Positions 26,601 to 41,600 of a DNA stretch of 64,000 nt are shown one piece after another (within the stretch, counting starts at the first letter, position 1; each line of letters begins with the position of its first letter). Made by a program: the position numbers and the translations under genes. This DNA comes from Gavia stellata (Eukaryota; Chordata; Aves; Gaviiformes; Gaviidae), in assembly GCF_030936135.1 (NCBI RefSeq), contig NC_082602.1, positions 26,291,965-26,355,964 on the forward strand. The letters are read 5' to 3'. The notes beneath the pieces were generated by a model that was given only the letters and a program-made list of their open reading frames with translations, had not been told where the DNA came from and searched no databases.

Positions 26601-29600
26601 TTTCTATATGCTTTTTATTAAGGAGCTTTGAAATTATCACTAGGCTAAGACGTCTTCTCACTTCCCTGAAAAACAATTAAAAAAATTAATTTCCCCAGAG
26701 AATTTCTTAAATCCACACTATTTCTACAAAGTATATGAGACTATGTATGGCTTCCCTAGACATAAAATTGCCTACAACTATTAAATTGGATTTTCTGAAT
26801 ATAGGTGCTATTGAACTAGTAAAGAGGCTAGTAAAATATAAGTACCCTTATCTTATTGCAGCTTTTCTTCTGCACAAGTAAACACTGCTAGATGCTTGTT
26901 TCCAAGCCTGAAATTGAGGATCCAATTCATTCTCCTCGCTCAGATACATTATAATTTATTAATTTCAAAGATACAGAACTCATAACAGATTGACACATAA
27001 AAGCAGACATGAACCACAAAAAGAAAGTTTAATTTTCAGTTATTCAGACAAGAATTAGAGTAGGTGATGGATGTAAGAATCTAAAGTTAAATCCTTCTTT
27101 ACTATAGGGTACCAGGAAGTCCGCAGCCCAGAAAACTACACATAAAATGTAAAATAACCCTTTCTCACAGCAGAGGTGATCAAGAAGCTATATATATATA
27201 TATATACACACACACAATAAGAATTGCATATATATCTGTAACATGAGAAAACCCAAATACTTTTTTTTTAAAGCACCATGTTAATACCTGTTGCATTTAT
27301 CAGACTTTGAGCTTAGACAAATAGATCAGCTGTAATGATACTATATATTGCTGATGTTACAGTGTCATTACCGTCCACGTATTATCCAGCTAGGCACCAG
27401 CTGAACTAGCCACAGGAGATTATGGTGATGACTGGAGAGTTCACTCACTGCCAGGCAGAGCTCAGGCATCTTTAAAAGAACAACAACAAAAATCGCAATA
27501 CTGAAAAATAGATATGGTGGACATTTGTTTTATTTGCCAAGGAGTACACATCTACTCCCTAGAAACATACACAGCATAAATGTTAAAAGGAATTGATCTA
27601 ATAAGAAATTATGTGCATGAGGATATTTCTGCATTGCACCTGTAGTTGTCTGCTAAATACTATTTTACAGTAGGGTAGCTGGGATCAGATTGCTTTTAAT
27701 GACATTTTATCAGCTTAGTGCAATAATTTCTTCATTCTTTCAGAGAGCCACTTTAAACATACAGCTATTTTAGTAAACATAATATTAAGTTCAATATGAC
27801 AGTCCCCTTCTAGAAGGGTAGGCAAGCATAATGTCCTGTGACAAGAACCCTTTCAGTATACCCACCCACCTCATAAATCTCACACAAATCCAAAGCTCCC
27901 AATTTGTTCACATTACATTTTCAAGCAGTATTTTTCTGATATGTCAAGAAACAATGAAAACTTCAAAACAGAAGAAGTTTCTTGCAAATTCATAAATCTA
28001 GTACAAGAAAATTATTTATGAAGTTACCTTTGTATCCCAGTCTTTTACACTTATCAGAAGCTTTATGAAAAGGCACTGAAAATCTATCAAAGGAATTTGC
28101 TTTAACTGTTTCTCCAAGCTTATTTTAAATAGCAATAGAAGCAGCAGCAGTATTTCTTGATCAGTATATCCACCTTGAATAACTGTTGTACAGAAACCTA
28201 GAAACTTTAAAAGAAATAAAAAGCATTAAAATCTGAAATTGGTTTAGCTTATTTTAAAATATGATGAGAACTTAAGTTTCCCACCCTCACATAAAAATGT
28301 ACCTCAAACGATGTATTGTTCTTGCAACACTTGTATATTAACATCTCCCAGTAACTGTGCTCTATTTTTTTTTTTTAATACCTGCTGGAGGCTCATCTTT
28401 TGAACAATGGCAATATTCCCTAGACATTACAGGAGTAGGAAAGATCTTTTTCCACTGCACAGACAATCCTCATCTAACTGAAAGACTGACAGACTTTCTA
28501 AATACACAATACTGAAAACATAACTCAAGAGATTTTTTTCCCACCCAAGTATTATCACATGGGTTACTTACAAAATGGGATGTGTGTGTAAATGAGAACA
28601 CAAATTAATCAAGAGATGTATATTCGGTCTCTAGTAGAGATGCTCCGAGCACTTCCTCTTGAACTAAGTGATTTTATATTTAAAAATCTCTAAAGAAACA
28701 ATGTTAGGAGGATTCTAATACTTCCACAACGAACTCTTAAATCAGTTATAAATATGTCAGTATTTTCACCATACAACCTTTAATCACAGAGAACTAGCCT
28801 GTGAAGTGTGACCAGCATGCATTCAGCCTATGGTCTTGGGGTCACAGTGCATGGATCTAACAGCTCACTTCCACAGAAGAGTCAGTCACAGCTCCACCTG
28901 CCCTCCATGAGCTCGCACCTCATTCACCTGGTGCTGCACAAGGACTGATTGCATACCTCAGAGCTGCACTAACACATTGAGGCAGCATAAAACATATCAC
29001 CCAACATGAACTCCCCTTCCCATTTCCACTGGAACACAGAAATGGATAGTTTCTTCTACACAAGGGAGCAAAGACATTTGATAAAGTGCCACAGCTGGAA
29101 AAGGGAGGCAGCAGAACTGTGCACCTGTGAGTGAAGCCAATGGAAGTCAGGAAACTCAAAGTTTGCAACAAGCCTGCAATAATCTCTGCTGAATGTGAAG
29201 CTGAAACCCCAGGATAGCATCTACTCACAAAACATACCCAGGACTAGATTAAGACACCAGGGTTTTTGCTAAAAAACAGAACAAAGCAATACCACCACCC
29301 CCACTCCCCACAAAAAGCCCTCCCATGCTAACTGGAGTTTTCTCACCTTAATCACATTAATTAAATTGTTTTCTGGTAGACTGGAGAAAGCTGGACTGGC
29401 AGAGATTAGGTCTCCTCTCGTCTGCTGTTTACTCACTGTTTCTTGCATCTGACTTCTAATAAGAGAGACACTAATCTGAGCAATAAATCAACAATTTATA
29501 AGCCCACAAAGGCTTATTTGCTTCAAACTGAAGAAAAAAACCTAAAAACCCGCATGTTTCAAAATGCCTTCAAAGCAAAACAATTCTCAGTTACAAAGCA

Positions 29601-32600
29601 CACACATCTATCTCAACTTGTAACCAATTACTTGTAATTCTGCCCAGCTATTTAGGCAACAATTCCTGTAAACCTCCATTAGGAAAGTGCAGGACAAAAG
29701 GACAATGCTTTGGTTTGCCGAATCCTTACCTGGCGGGCATTGTTTGAAGTTCTGGCTCCCTTACTCTTATTAAGACCTGAGCTGAGAATTTAAAGAAGAG
29801 TATGGCTTGATGGAAAGGAGGGGAAATAAAGGAGAACCTTCTGAGTCTACGTTCTAAGCACAAGACTTGCTTTCACAGGATCTAAGCAATAAATATCAAA
29901 AGGAAAACACTTACAAAATATCACATTCGTTAAAGTTGGGCTGAAGATGCTGCAATGGAAAGAGAGATCTAAACGCAACACCCATATTGACAAAAACAGC
30001 TGACACATCAGCTAGTGAAGGAATCCATGGTTTAGACTGTTCATCACTGATGGAAGCTACAAGTAAAAGACATGGAATGGATTAGTTTTAAGTTTAGTTC
30101 TTAGCATTAGTTCCTTTTAAGGGAAACAAATAAGCTCAGCAGTCTGCATCAATTCCACCAGCTCTCATCTCAGAAGAGTTGGTATATTGAACAATATGCT
30201 TATTTTCAGAATGATGAAGAAAAAAAAGTAGTCTAACACAGTATTTTATGCTGGAGAAACATCTTGCCTAGGTAACAGGTGAGTTACTTTAAAGTTCCAT
30301 CCATTTTCCCTCAGAGCTCTCTTTCCTCACAAACAGCAGAATAAGCAAGGAGACAGTATTTACTTTTAAGAGAACACATAAATTACCATTCTGTGTAGGT
30401 ACAGTTAAGAGGGTGTTATTATAGCAGGACTGGAAGTGGAGCTAAGTAAGATTTTAAAACAGGCAAGCCTTCTAGAACAGAAGTGCTGAACAGATGGAAT
30501 TCACTTATTTCATAGAAATAAGAAACAATGCTCTTTGCAAAAAGGGCTGATTTGTATGATGACTTGTATCTGAAAGTCTGTAGTACAGAGCAATCTCTAT
30601 AGGTCGCTGAACTAGCAAAGTAACATCAATCTAGACGCAGTGTTTTCCAAACAATGACAGCAGTCACTAGAATTCTGAATTGGGTCAATTTTGTGTCTTA
30701 GATCTAAGTTTTAAGAAAAAAAAAAAACAAACCAACAAATATAATGGAACATAACACTCAAGACACTGCAAGTTCAGATCTCAATGTTCAATTCAGTAAA
30801 AAACAAAAAAGATGCATCCTTAGTTAAGCACTGGAACATAATGTCTCAGAATGGTTTAAAGACTCCACACTTGGCAATTTTAAAGTGGTCAGACAACTTC
30901 CCAGGACCAACTGTAGCCTATTTGATCCAGCTCTGAGGTCAGAGATCCGCTAGGATCTCTCCCAGCCTTAATTCTTTGAATTCTCATTCATCAACTTGAA
31001 CTGTTCATTCAGAATCAAGCTTAATGCCAGCAAAGCACAAAATAAAGGACGCTACATTCCCTCTCATATCAGCTCACAGTCTGATTTCAAACAAGATTCA
31101 AAATATGGGGTCCATTTGGACAGACGTGAGCAAGTACTTCAAGGAGACCTGCATTACTTTAACGATGTTAACTGGCAGGCTTAAATGAATTAGTGACTTT
31201 TGACGGATCCAAATAAAGTGAAGACATGGAGAACATACAAGGTACTTGTACGGGAGAAGTATTTGAGAGTACAGATGAAGGAAGGCAAAACACACAAGAC
31301 ACGAGCGGCAGTGTGGGTTGAAGCAGATCCTTGAAAGTGTTTTTGTGCAAGCGTATGATTCTTTTCACTTTTGCCATTTGTCTGGAAAGTAAACTATGCA
31401 GTGCTACATACTGGATGCGACTATGTGAAAAACATCTTGTCCTTAAGGTATGAAATGAATGTCTGCATCTTCCAAAGTAAAAGATGGAAAGGACAGTAAA
31501 CTTTTGAGCAGACTGGGCTCCTCTTCAGGTCCATTCTCTTTGTGAAATAACAGAAGTGAATTTAAAAGGGTCTGTACCAGATGCACTGCTTTGCAAATAC
31601 ATGACAGGACCACATCCTGTGGTACAGCTTGCACACACTCAGTGAAGACCAACTCCTAGCATTTGTGCATTACATAAGTAATGGAAGACCCTAAATTCAC
31701 ACCAGAATCACAGAACACAGCCAGTGCATTTTACTTCCTCCCCAATACCTTTCTATACTTAACAAAAGGGAAATGCCTTCAATTCAGCTGGTCAGTTTTC
31801 CATCCTTCAAATACTCACCATTTTTTAGTGTTATCTCCATCAATCTGTCTAAAATCTGGGTGGAAACACAATAGTCAGGATGAACAGACATCATCTGTGG
31901 AGAGAAAAGAAGCTGCATGTCAAACACCAAGTTGCATGATGGCATCAGTTTTCTTTTAACTAAAAAAAATAAACCAACTCTTTGGTATTTTTTCTTTCTG
32001 TTACCATTTCTTATTTTATTTTACCAATCTCAAAGCCTCTAAAGCAAGACACACCAAGGAGAACAGAAAATTGTGAATATTGATTATTTCAAGCAGTGCT
32101 GATGCTATGAATACTTTAAAATTCATTATTTGCAACATCAGAATGCTGTAACCCCATGTTGAATCCGTTGGTTTGTAAGAAGGTTTTGAGGGTTAAAAGG
32201 ATGGAAAATATCATGTATCCCTTTGGAACCCATTTGCATCTGTGATCAAATTGAACCCCTTGATCAGGAGCCAGGGCAAGAGAGTTAACTACAACCTTTT
32301 CCAGTCATGGGCAAGTTGAACATATGCAATACTAAACTGAAACAATGAATTCTTAGTTTCTCATAGAACTCTTAACTACAAAAACATGACTGTGAAGTAC
32401 AGTTCAGATTCCCTGGAGCACTTCACTAGCCCAGCAAAAAACTCTTCTTTTTCTCCCCCAAGTGCTGGACAGTTTCCTGCTCTTTAAGTAAGCTGAATTG
32501 GCTCACACTTTCTCCTTATTAGAGGAACACCAGGGATCACAGAAAGGGTGGAAGGCAATTTTTTACTGGCTGGAGGGAAGGACACGGAGAAGCAAAATGT

Positions 32601-35600
32601 TTCCCAGGCTGCAATTTCACAGGCGGTCCAGCCTTCTTTTTTATTTCAGGCACAGTTAGAATGTGGTAAATAATAATAGAATGGAGATTGGAGAGGGGCA
32701 TTTTTGTGAGTAACAGAACAATGGAAATTCCCGGGGATTTAGACACTGACACAGACATCTAGAAAGCAGACAGCCACCACATTTCCTTTGAGGATGGCTC
32801 CAAGACTTCTTCCTGAGCCATAATGCACATCAACCTTTTTCAAATGAAAATTACCTGATAATGCAGGCATCTCTGATGATTTAGAAAGTGATATATGTAG
32901 AAATGGTACCTTTGCACTTTCGCATACTGCGGCGCGTACTTTTTAAGAGTGGAAGGAAATAAGATTAACATTTGCTTGTGATTTGACTCACACTATTATA
33001 TCCTGAAGTCTCTTCTCACCTAGCACGTACTGTTCCCTTTTCAAATGCAGTAACACATATGAAGATGGACAGGGACGGGCAGCTTTGCAGTCACTCAAAG
33101 TGTGAAGAAAAAGCTATCCCTAGTGTTTTACCCCTAGTGACAATCAAAGTATTTCAGACTGGAGAACAAACCAGAACCCAGAAAGATTTTTTGATTTAAA
33201 AGTTGTTAACCTAATGCAACAGAGTCACAAACTTGTTCCGATTATTCCTGCTACAACTGGTTTCCAGAAAGAGTATTATACCTGGACGGAGTATAACTGC
33301 ATGAATAGTGTAGTCTTACCTGAAAAAGCCACTTTAGAATTGGTATGGGACACAAGATACAACTGTAAGCAGAACTTACAAAACCATTAATAGCTAAAGA
33401 AAGCTGCTGTGTTACACCAGAACTGTAAGACAAAGATAGGGGTGGGGAAAGAGGAGAAAAAAATCAATTAGTGGATGAATCAGCACTTTCTTAAAAGCAT
33501 AAGAACTTCCCCACCCCTCAGATCATCACCAACAGCAAAGAAAGATCTGAATATCCAAAACAGATGTTAATTCTTATGCTCTTACCTATATGAAATACTA
33601 TAGTAATTCAACCTTATTTGTTATTTAGAAGAACTATCTTTTTCTCCAGAATACTGTACTATATAATTTGGAAACAGTTGTATTATTAGGGAATAATAGC
33701 TTCAAACAAACATTGATTTACACTATTGTACTATGAACCATTATGCCTGTCTACACAAACAGGCTGCTATGCTCAGTGAGACCAGTGAACAGGATTTTTT
33801 TTACTGTCCAATGACCTTTACCAACACTTCTAGAAGAAAAGAGAAAAAAACTTTCTTTGAAATTTTTAAAATAATCTTTTAAATAAAGAGTCTGGAGGCA
33901 AATTAAAGCAATTAAAATCAGTCTAATCTCACTGTCCCAATTTGTGAGGTGCAAAAAGTATCTGTTGGAAGAACAGAAAATATGCCATTTTTATGACTGA
34001 ATTATTTTAGCTTTAGTCTTCTTTAGAAAGAATCAGGTATGTCATAAGTAGCTGAGTTAATGATATCCAGTTTCCCACATACCCTTTAGTCTCCTCTGTT
34101 CTCAGTGTCTACTAAAACAGGTAACTCTGTTGAGACATCTCTGCCCCAACTTCTCCATATACCCTCTACCTGTCTGACTGAGCAAGTGGCTAGGAAGACA
34201 TCCATGTGAGAGCTGTGCCAACTGAGCAGAATGCATAAGCAATTACACCATAATTGCCTTCTGCAAGTGATGATTCGTTTAATTCTCATTCCTCCAGTCA
34301 CTGATTTACGAGGTACTTTTGAAGCTTATATCCTTGTGATCTTCAAAACATATTAATAAAAAGAGGCCTGAAGCCAAAGGAACATAATCACAAACATCAC
34401 TTCCTCAAGAGATGAAGAAAAGCCACCCTCCTCCTCTTCACACCCACAATAGCACATACATGTGTATACAAAATCCTTCAAGATTAAATGAATTCTCTCA
34501 TTTGCATTGATGCAAGTTTGGAATAAAATACCAACTGAAATAACCAGAATTTTTCAGGATTTGCACTTGCGGTATTAGGCAAGAATTTGTCCAGCTATTT
34601 GTAGCCCAACAGCCTTATAAATATAAAATACAAATCCCTATGAGTTACAGAACAGTTGTGTATATACACAGAAACACACCGCTAGCTCAGTAACTGAATC
34701 TAACAGATGTCAGAAATTGTGACTTTCTGCAATCCTCATTAAGTGGAGCCCCAAGTCCCAGGCCTATTCAGGATTAAAACACGTAAAAGTCTTTCAGTAG
34801 ACATAATGCAACATTGGTAGGTCACAAATCAGTTCACCACAAAAGTCCTCTTTCTGTCTTGGTATACTTAAACTTTTGTTCATTGTAACATTTCACTTCT
34901 GCATTTATCTTCCACAAACTGGTCAGATTATCAATGATAGTCCAACACAGTAGAAATACGGAAAAGGCCATAACACCTATTTTTTTTCTTTATGCCTCAT
35001 TTAAGATGTTTTTCCAAGAATTCCAGAGGAGGAAAGAAGAAAGCTTCAAGTAACAATTCACTGTTCTGTAAAGCTAACCTGGAAAGGAGAATTCCAGGAA
35101 AAGGGAGTCAGTCTTGCCTACTTAGTAAGACAGCTCATTTGTATGCAAAGATACTATTTTATCTTAAAAACTGCTAACACTGAAGAAAATTATACAAGTA
35201 AACACAGAGAAAAGAGGATATTCTTACCTAAGAAGGAGCTTTTCTATAGGATTTTGAGGAACGAAATGAAAATTCCTCATGTCAAGGTTATGTTGATTGA
35301 AGATTTTCCCAGAGGTTGATAAATCAAATATATCTTCTCCAGGGTGGTAGTCAGGTATGGCATGAGCTATTACTGAAAATCTCTTTATAAATGCCCTGTA
35401 AAATTCAGAATTTCTTTTATGAGTTTAAACATTGAGAGCCTACTTCCTGGTTGAGACAGTTATTTTCAGATGATGAACACGTCAGCTTTATGTGAAAGCT
35501 GAATTCTTAAAATACAGTAATGTCCAAGAAAATCCACTCAACCCCGAAAGACAATAAAAATGGTTCACATTAAACATATTAACAACAACTGATGGAAAGA

Positions 35601-38600
35601 GAGGGAGATGACAAAAAAAGGCCAGAAAAGTGAAGAACTAGATTTAATTGGTTTTGGAGTTGAAAGGACCTGTGCTCTTCTGAGAGATCTTCATCTCCAC
35701 TGGCATCCTCCTCATCTTCTCCATTTGAAGAATCAGTTTCCCTTCCTTGCATGTCTTCCTGTAACCGCTTTTCTAGTTCGTCTACCCTGAAATAACAGTA
35801 GCAGCAGAACATATCATCACCATTTAGTATTTACAACAGAAGACAACAAAATTTAAGCTCTGAATGTGAACCCAGGACTCAGTAGCCAATTACATGGGGC
35901 AAAAGCATGTGAGACATTGCATCTGTGCAAAAACCAAGCACCTTGCTATTCCAAGATACAAAGAGGATGTTTCCCAAAACCTAATGAATTTCCAACAGCA
36001 CATTCAATTACTAGTTTGTCAGAGACAAATACACTCAACCAACTTCTGACATAATTTTTTCTAATTGCACAAAACTTTCAATCTTCTGGATGAATTTTTT
36101 TTTTTTAAATGTCATACACATTTTATTTGTTAATTAGTTATAGTAGTATTCACTACTCAGTCAGTCAGCCCACAGTTACTACGGTCAGATTCTTTAATAA
36201 AAACAGTTAATCACACATATATACCCATCACCACCGCTTGCCATTAGTACATATACCACATTACACTTCCTACCCAAAAGACCTCTTGCAAGAACACTCA
36301 TTAGTTCTGTTCACTCAAGTGTGTAACTACTCAGATACCGATAGTCTACACAACTTTGGAAACTAAAACTGAGCTACAAATGCCTTTGAAGAAACTGGTA
36401 CAGTCAATCTACATAAATACTTCTACTTCATGCCTGACCAGCAGCTGGTAGCTGGCTCAGTGACCTACAATGAAGGCATCGGTACATTTAGTCCATCTTT
36501 TGAGGAGTAGACAGATGTATCACAAATCACTCATTACTGCTTGGAAGGAGCCTGTCACTCAGCTTTTACAGTTAAGCCACACTTGTAGGTCCTGTCAGAT
36601 GTATGTTAGTGGCACCAGCAGGCAAAGCTTAGCTTGCTGCTACCCAAACTCCATCAGCTTCAGGGAGACAAGGTAAATCTAAGCTTCTACGACTCCATCC
36701 CAAATTTTTCAAAGCAGCTTTAAAAAACAAACCTTTTAGATTCTTCCTTCTCCTTCAAGAGATGTTCTAAGCTGTTCACATATGACACCTGGCTAACAAC
36801 AGGAGGCTTAGAAAGCTGTAAATGAAATAGTAAGAAATTAAGAAAAATACCACAAGCTATCAATTCATTCAGTTAGACAATAAACATAATAAAAATAGAA
36901 ACCTCATCCAATTTTAATGATATTTTACCTAAAGATAAAAACTCAAAGGAGACCCCGAAAAATAGGACAACAGTTTATGTTTCTCAGTCCCTTGACTATT
37001 TTATATAATGATCAAATATCTCTCAGTGGTTAATTTAGAAATAACTGTGCTTTACAATGGATCAGAACAGCAAAGCAAGTCTCTGCTTCTCTCCCTGAGG
37101 CTGACCTCCAGCTACCCTTCACAAAGAGCATTAGCATCAGAAGCTTTTTACCTCACAGCTTTATTATCATCATCCACTGAGACCCTGGGAATCCCCATTC
37201 TCATGCACAAGACGAGAAACTCCAAAAATTATTCAGTACCTCTTTGTTACTTTCAGGAGTCCCTAGAGGGCAAAGCACCAGTGTTTGCTAAATCACCTCC
37301 AAAATCATCAGACAAAACAAAGCTTCCCATCAAAATCCTAATACAAACCCAAATTAAGAAATTAATAAATAGAATTAAAAAAACAAAACGATGCACAAAG
37401 AAAGTCTTAACAGCTAGCAAAATTAGTTTCTTTTTCAGCAGCCAGTGTTTTATTCAGCTAGTAGCAAACAACACAGATTTTAAATCTTCTATGGCCACAA
37501 TGCAGTTCTTTGGACAAGCAGTGCCCTTCGGACAACACCTTCTTAAATTGCAAGCCTCCTACTAGTGACATAGCTTCTTCCTATGAGCTCCCTCATTTTA
37601 GAAGAGCACAATTCAGAAAGAGCGTTCCCTCTCATTAGGGATTTTCTATTACCCAAAGGTAAAAGAAGTTTAAGAAGTTAGTCTCCACCTGCTAATATAA
37701 GAGCCAGTTAATACAGCATTATTTTTTGGTATTCAGAGATATCTTTCAAATGTAACAAGCAGCACGTCTTTGAGTGGGAAATCTTGTGGGAAAGCTGAAG
37801 ACCTCTTACCTTATTTTGTATCTGGTTAATATGCCTGAAATTACTTTTGAACTGAGGAATCAAGACTTTATTCCAATGTGCACATATGCCCCTTCTTACA
37901 AGACAAGAGAATAATGCTAGTATATGCAAAAACCACGGTCATGGAAATTTTGGGACAGTTCTTAACTGTTTTGTCTTGCTTGTCCATTAATTATGCAGAA
38001 ACAGGATAGGCCAAATGTTGTAGTCACATTCATGTTCCACAAACATTTGATCTAGGCTGCATCTGTTTATCAGTCTTAACCATTAATTACATAGACATGT
38101 TGGTTAAGATTGTGGAATACATATGTAACCACAAAAGACTAATCCATTAATTATGCAAGCACGTTATAGATAAGGAGAGATAAAATAATTATGGCTGTTC
38201 AGTATCTGCTGCCTACAGAGATACTCTTAAAGAGAAACTCAGTTAACAAATTAACCATTTCAGAGATTTAAAAACAGGAGGAGACAAGTATGAGAATATT
38301 TATACAGGTATTCTGCTAACAGCAGGTTTGCTTTCTACTGTAGAAAATAGCAGTGGATTGACCCCAACTAGCAGCTAAGCACCACACAGCTTATTCATTT
38401 CCCCACCCAGTGGTGCAAGGGAGTGAATAAGAAGAGCAAAAGCAAGAAAACTCATGGGTCAAGATAAAGACAGTTTAATAAGTGAAAGAGGGGGTGAGGG
38501 GGAGAAGAAAAAGTGATGCAGAGGCAATCACTCAGCACCTCCCACAAGCAGAAGGATGCCCAGCTAGACTCTGAGGAATGGCTACATGCCAGACCAGCTC

Positions 38601-41600
38601 CTCTGCTTGTTTTTTGTTGCTGAGCATGATACTATGTGGCATGGAATATAACCCTTTGGTCATCTGGGGTTAGCTGTCCAGGCCACACTAAGTCCTACTG
38701 CAGGATCTTCCTAATTAAACCATTATTTTACAATAAAACTTCAAAATAACAACTTATTTGACAAGCTGTTATTGAACAAATAGGCTAACTTTTAAAAACG
38801 CAGATCAATTCACCATAATATCCTGTAAATTGGGATTCAAACACTTCTTCATCCATCCCTTGTGAGGAGAAGTCATTCAACTTCTTGAAATCCTTTCTAA
38901 AATACTTCCAACTCCCATGAAATTCAGCCTCAAAGAAAACATCACACTTACAGATCAAGAACTTGTACACAGATTTCTGACAATCACAGACTGTATAACA
39001 AGGATATATGACTAGAGTCTAGCACACAGATCTCTCAATGGATAGATCAGTGTTCTCTAGCTAACTTCAACTCATAAAAATCTTACCTGATCAGGAAAAT
39101 GAAAACACTAGATCCCACACATCTTCTGAATGTAACCTCCTGCCTTTTTCTTTAGGGGGAAAAAGCAAAAACAGTACTCCTAAAAACCACTGAAAGGCAT
39201 ACAGCTAATGTAATCCAGCTGCACAAACCATCTTTTAGCCATTCCAAGGGTAAGCATAGTAACAAGCACCCTTTCTCTGACTACATTGCACTGTACAGCA
39301 TAGGACCCTTAAGTAAGCCGAGTAACCAGTTTTGCAGGCAAATTACTCTCAGTTTTCATGCATTATGAGTAAAGGAAAAAGTCATACCAAAAAATACAAC
39401 ATAATAAAGCTGATGCAACATTTTTTTTGTTTTTAGCCACTTACATGAAGCTTCAGTAATGGAGTAATGGTGTCCTGAGAAAAACTGTCAAGACAGGATT
39501 CTTCCAGGGTGCCTGCCTGTGGCTTGGGACTTGAAGACAGAATTTCTTGCAGTGGCATGAATACTTCTTCATCATCATCATCATCATCTAGACTGCATTC
39601 CAAACTCTCAACTTCACTATCAAAGCTGCTTTTTGCTTTTCTATTCAACTTGAACTTGTCTGTACAGGTGTTTTCAACTTTTAACTCGCTTGAGAGTTGT
39701 GAAGACATACAGCCGCTGTCCATGCACCCTTCTTTAAAGGACAACGAACAGGCAACACTTTTACCAGTCTCTTCTGAGAGTGCAGGTTTCCCAGAACCTT
39801 CCACTGAACGAGAGTCAGAAGTATTGTCTGTTTTTGAAAAACTGTTGCTGGATTGAATACTGTAAGCTTTATCAGGTGCACGTCTTTCTGGTCTTTTCCC
39901 ATCTTGCTCCTTCTTAGCATCCAATACCTGAGATAAGCCAGCATTCTGGAGATGAGATTCCACACCTTTTGTTTGTGTTAAGTGGTGGAGAAAAGGCAAC
40001 ACAGTACTTTTTTCCTGAGAAAAAGGAAGGGACTTTTCCAAGAAAAAGCGTGAGTTAGCCACCTGCAATTGATTCTCTTTGGTATCCACAGCAGAAACGT
40101 GGTTATTTTTACCAGGACTGTGTGCAGAATATGAAGATGATAAACCTACAGAGGAACAGTTATTTTTCTCATTTTCATCGCTTGAGTTGAGGTATTCCTC
40201 TGGAAGAGTAGAATCATGTCTAGGTAGAGCAGCAGCCTCCATTAGTTGCAGAACATCACCACAAGTAGACTTCAAAAGGATATTTTTTACAAAGTCAGAC
40301 TTGCTATTTTTGCATTTTGCAGATGACCTACTAAAAGCAGGGTCATTCAAACTTGGTATTTCAGATTGATTTGAACCATCTGCATCCAAACTCACAGCAG
40401 TGCGTTTTCTTTTCCCAGGGAAGTCTATTTGTTTGGATCGCCCAGGAGACGTCTTAAATCTAAGGCAGTGTGAAGGAACAGACTGGCTCTTCCGCATACC
40501 AGTGGCCATCTCAGACATTCTCAGTGCATTTGGAGAAGATGCCTCACATTTTAAAACCTGCTTTGGCTGTGGTTGAGATGGGTCATCTATGAAGTGTTCA
40601 AGAAAAAAGTAAACTACTGTTGTCACATTTAAAAAATAAAAAAATCCCAAAACTATAACAACTTACCCTTTAAAAAAAACCCCTAACTTCTGTTTTTAAG
40701 TCAACTATGACTGAAATTTTTATCAGAAATTACAAAACTTCCACTCTGCTTGAACACAGTGGACCACAACTAAGATTTAGCTGATACTGCAGTGGTATGT
40801 TATTATTGTAACTAACTTGGAAATGAAATTAAATCCTTTATTTTAAAGCAGCTCAGTAGCCACCATAGAACACTTTTTCTATACACTAGAATTAATCAGT
40901 CTTTACAAAATAGACAATAGTCCAGTTGAGGTATGGGACTGGAAGAAAGTTTCTGTAATTACATATAATGGTTATAAATAATGAACATTATGAAAAGTAT
41001 TTTGGAAACACTGCAATAATTTTAACAGTGCTCATGAAAAAGCATTCAGAATGTGAAGAAATCTGGTTTTAGCCTACCTTCCTCACCATGCTTTTCTGCT
41101 TCCTGCCTTAAGCTGGCACCAGCACCTGGACACTTCAAGGCAAGCTACTTCACGAAGCTGATGTGGCTGAGAACTTCCCAACCCAATTTTCAGCCAGATC
41201 AGCTCCTCGCATCGCTGGCCAAGTCCCAGTGCTAGCATAGGCAGAAAGTGAAGCATAGCAGCAGAGAGTATGATAGGTTTACACAGCCATGGACCCACAA
41301 CATGGGAACAGTCTCCTTGTTTTGGGTCCCCTGCTGCCCCCCCCCCTTTTTTTTTTTTAAATCATGTACTGACCTAGCTTAAGCTTCTATTCATGTGAGC
41401 TTTTTAGACTCGGCTCTACCTACTGTAGAACAAAATTTTGTGGTTAAAAGGGACAAAAAGCAACAAGAATACCAGCTAAACTTTAGCATTCTGTTCAACA
41501 AGAACGTTCTTTCTGGATTAAGCTGAAAGGCAAAATTTGTTAACCACCACAGTGAATGTGGATTTTCCAAAACGCAAGAGAAACCATAAACAGGGATTAA

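Larger units (their letters stand above)
20647..36732 (-). other. SLF2: SLF2 introns 6 to 19
   Basis: Fourteen introns of about 270 to 1800 bp between the exons listed. They are AT-rich. The only contents I recognise are an (AT)n(AC)n microsatellite in intron 14 (27189-27216), a poly(A) run at 21754-21768 in intron 19, and a doubtful CR1 tail near 30925-30990. Intron 19 also has AATAAA on the minus strand at 20773..20768. Confidence 0.8.

Noticed and set aside
36420..36700. Plus-strand stretch ending GAGACAAG|GTAAAT that looks like an exon end
   Set aside because: Lies in an SLF2 intron on the opposite strand, has no acceptor or conserved protein, and nothing to splice to.
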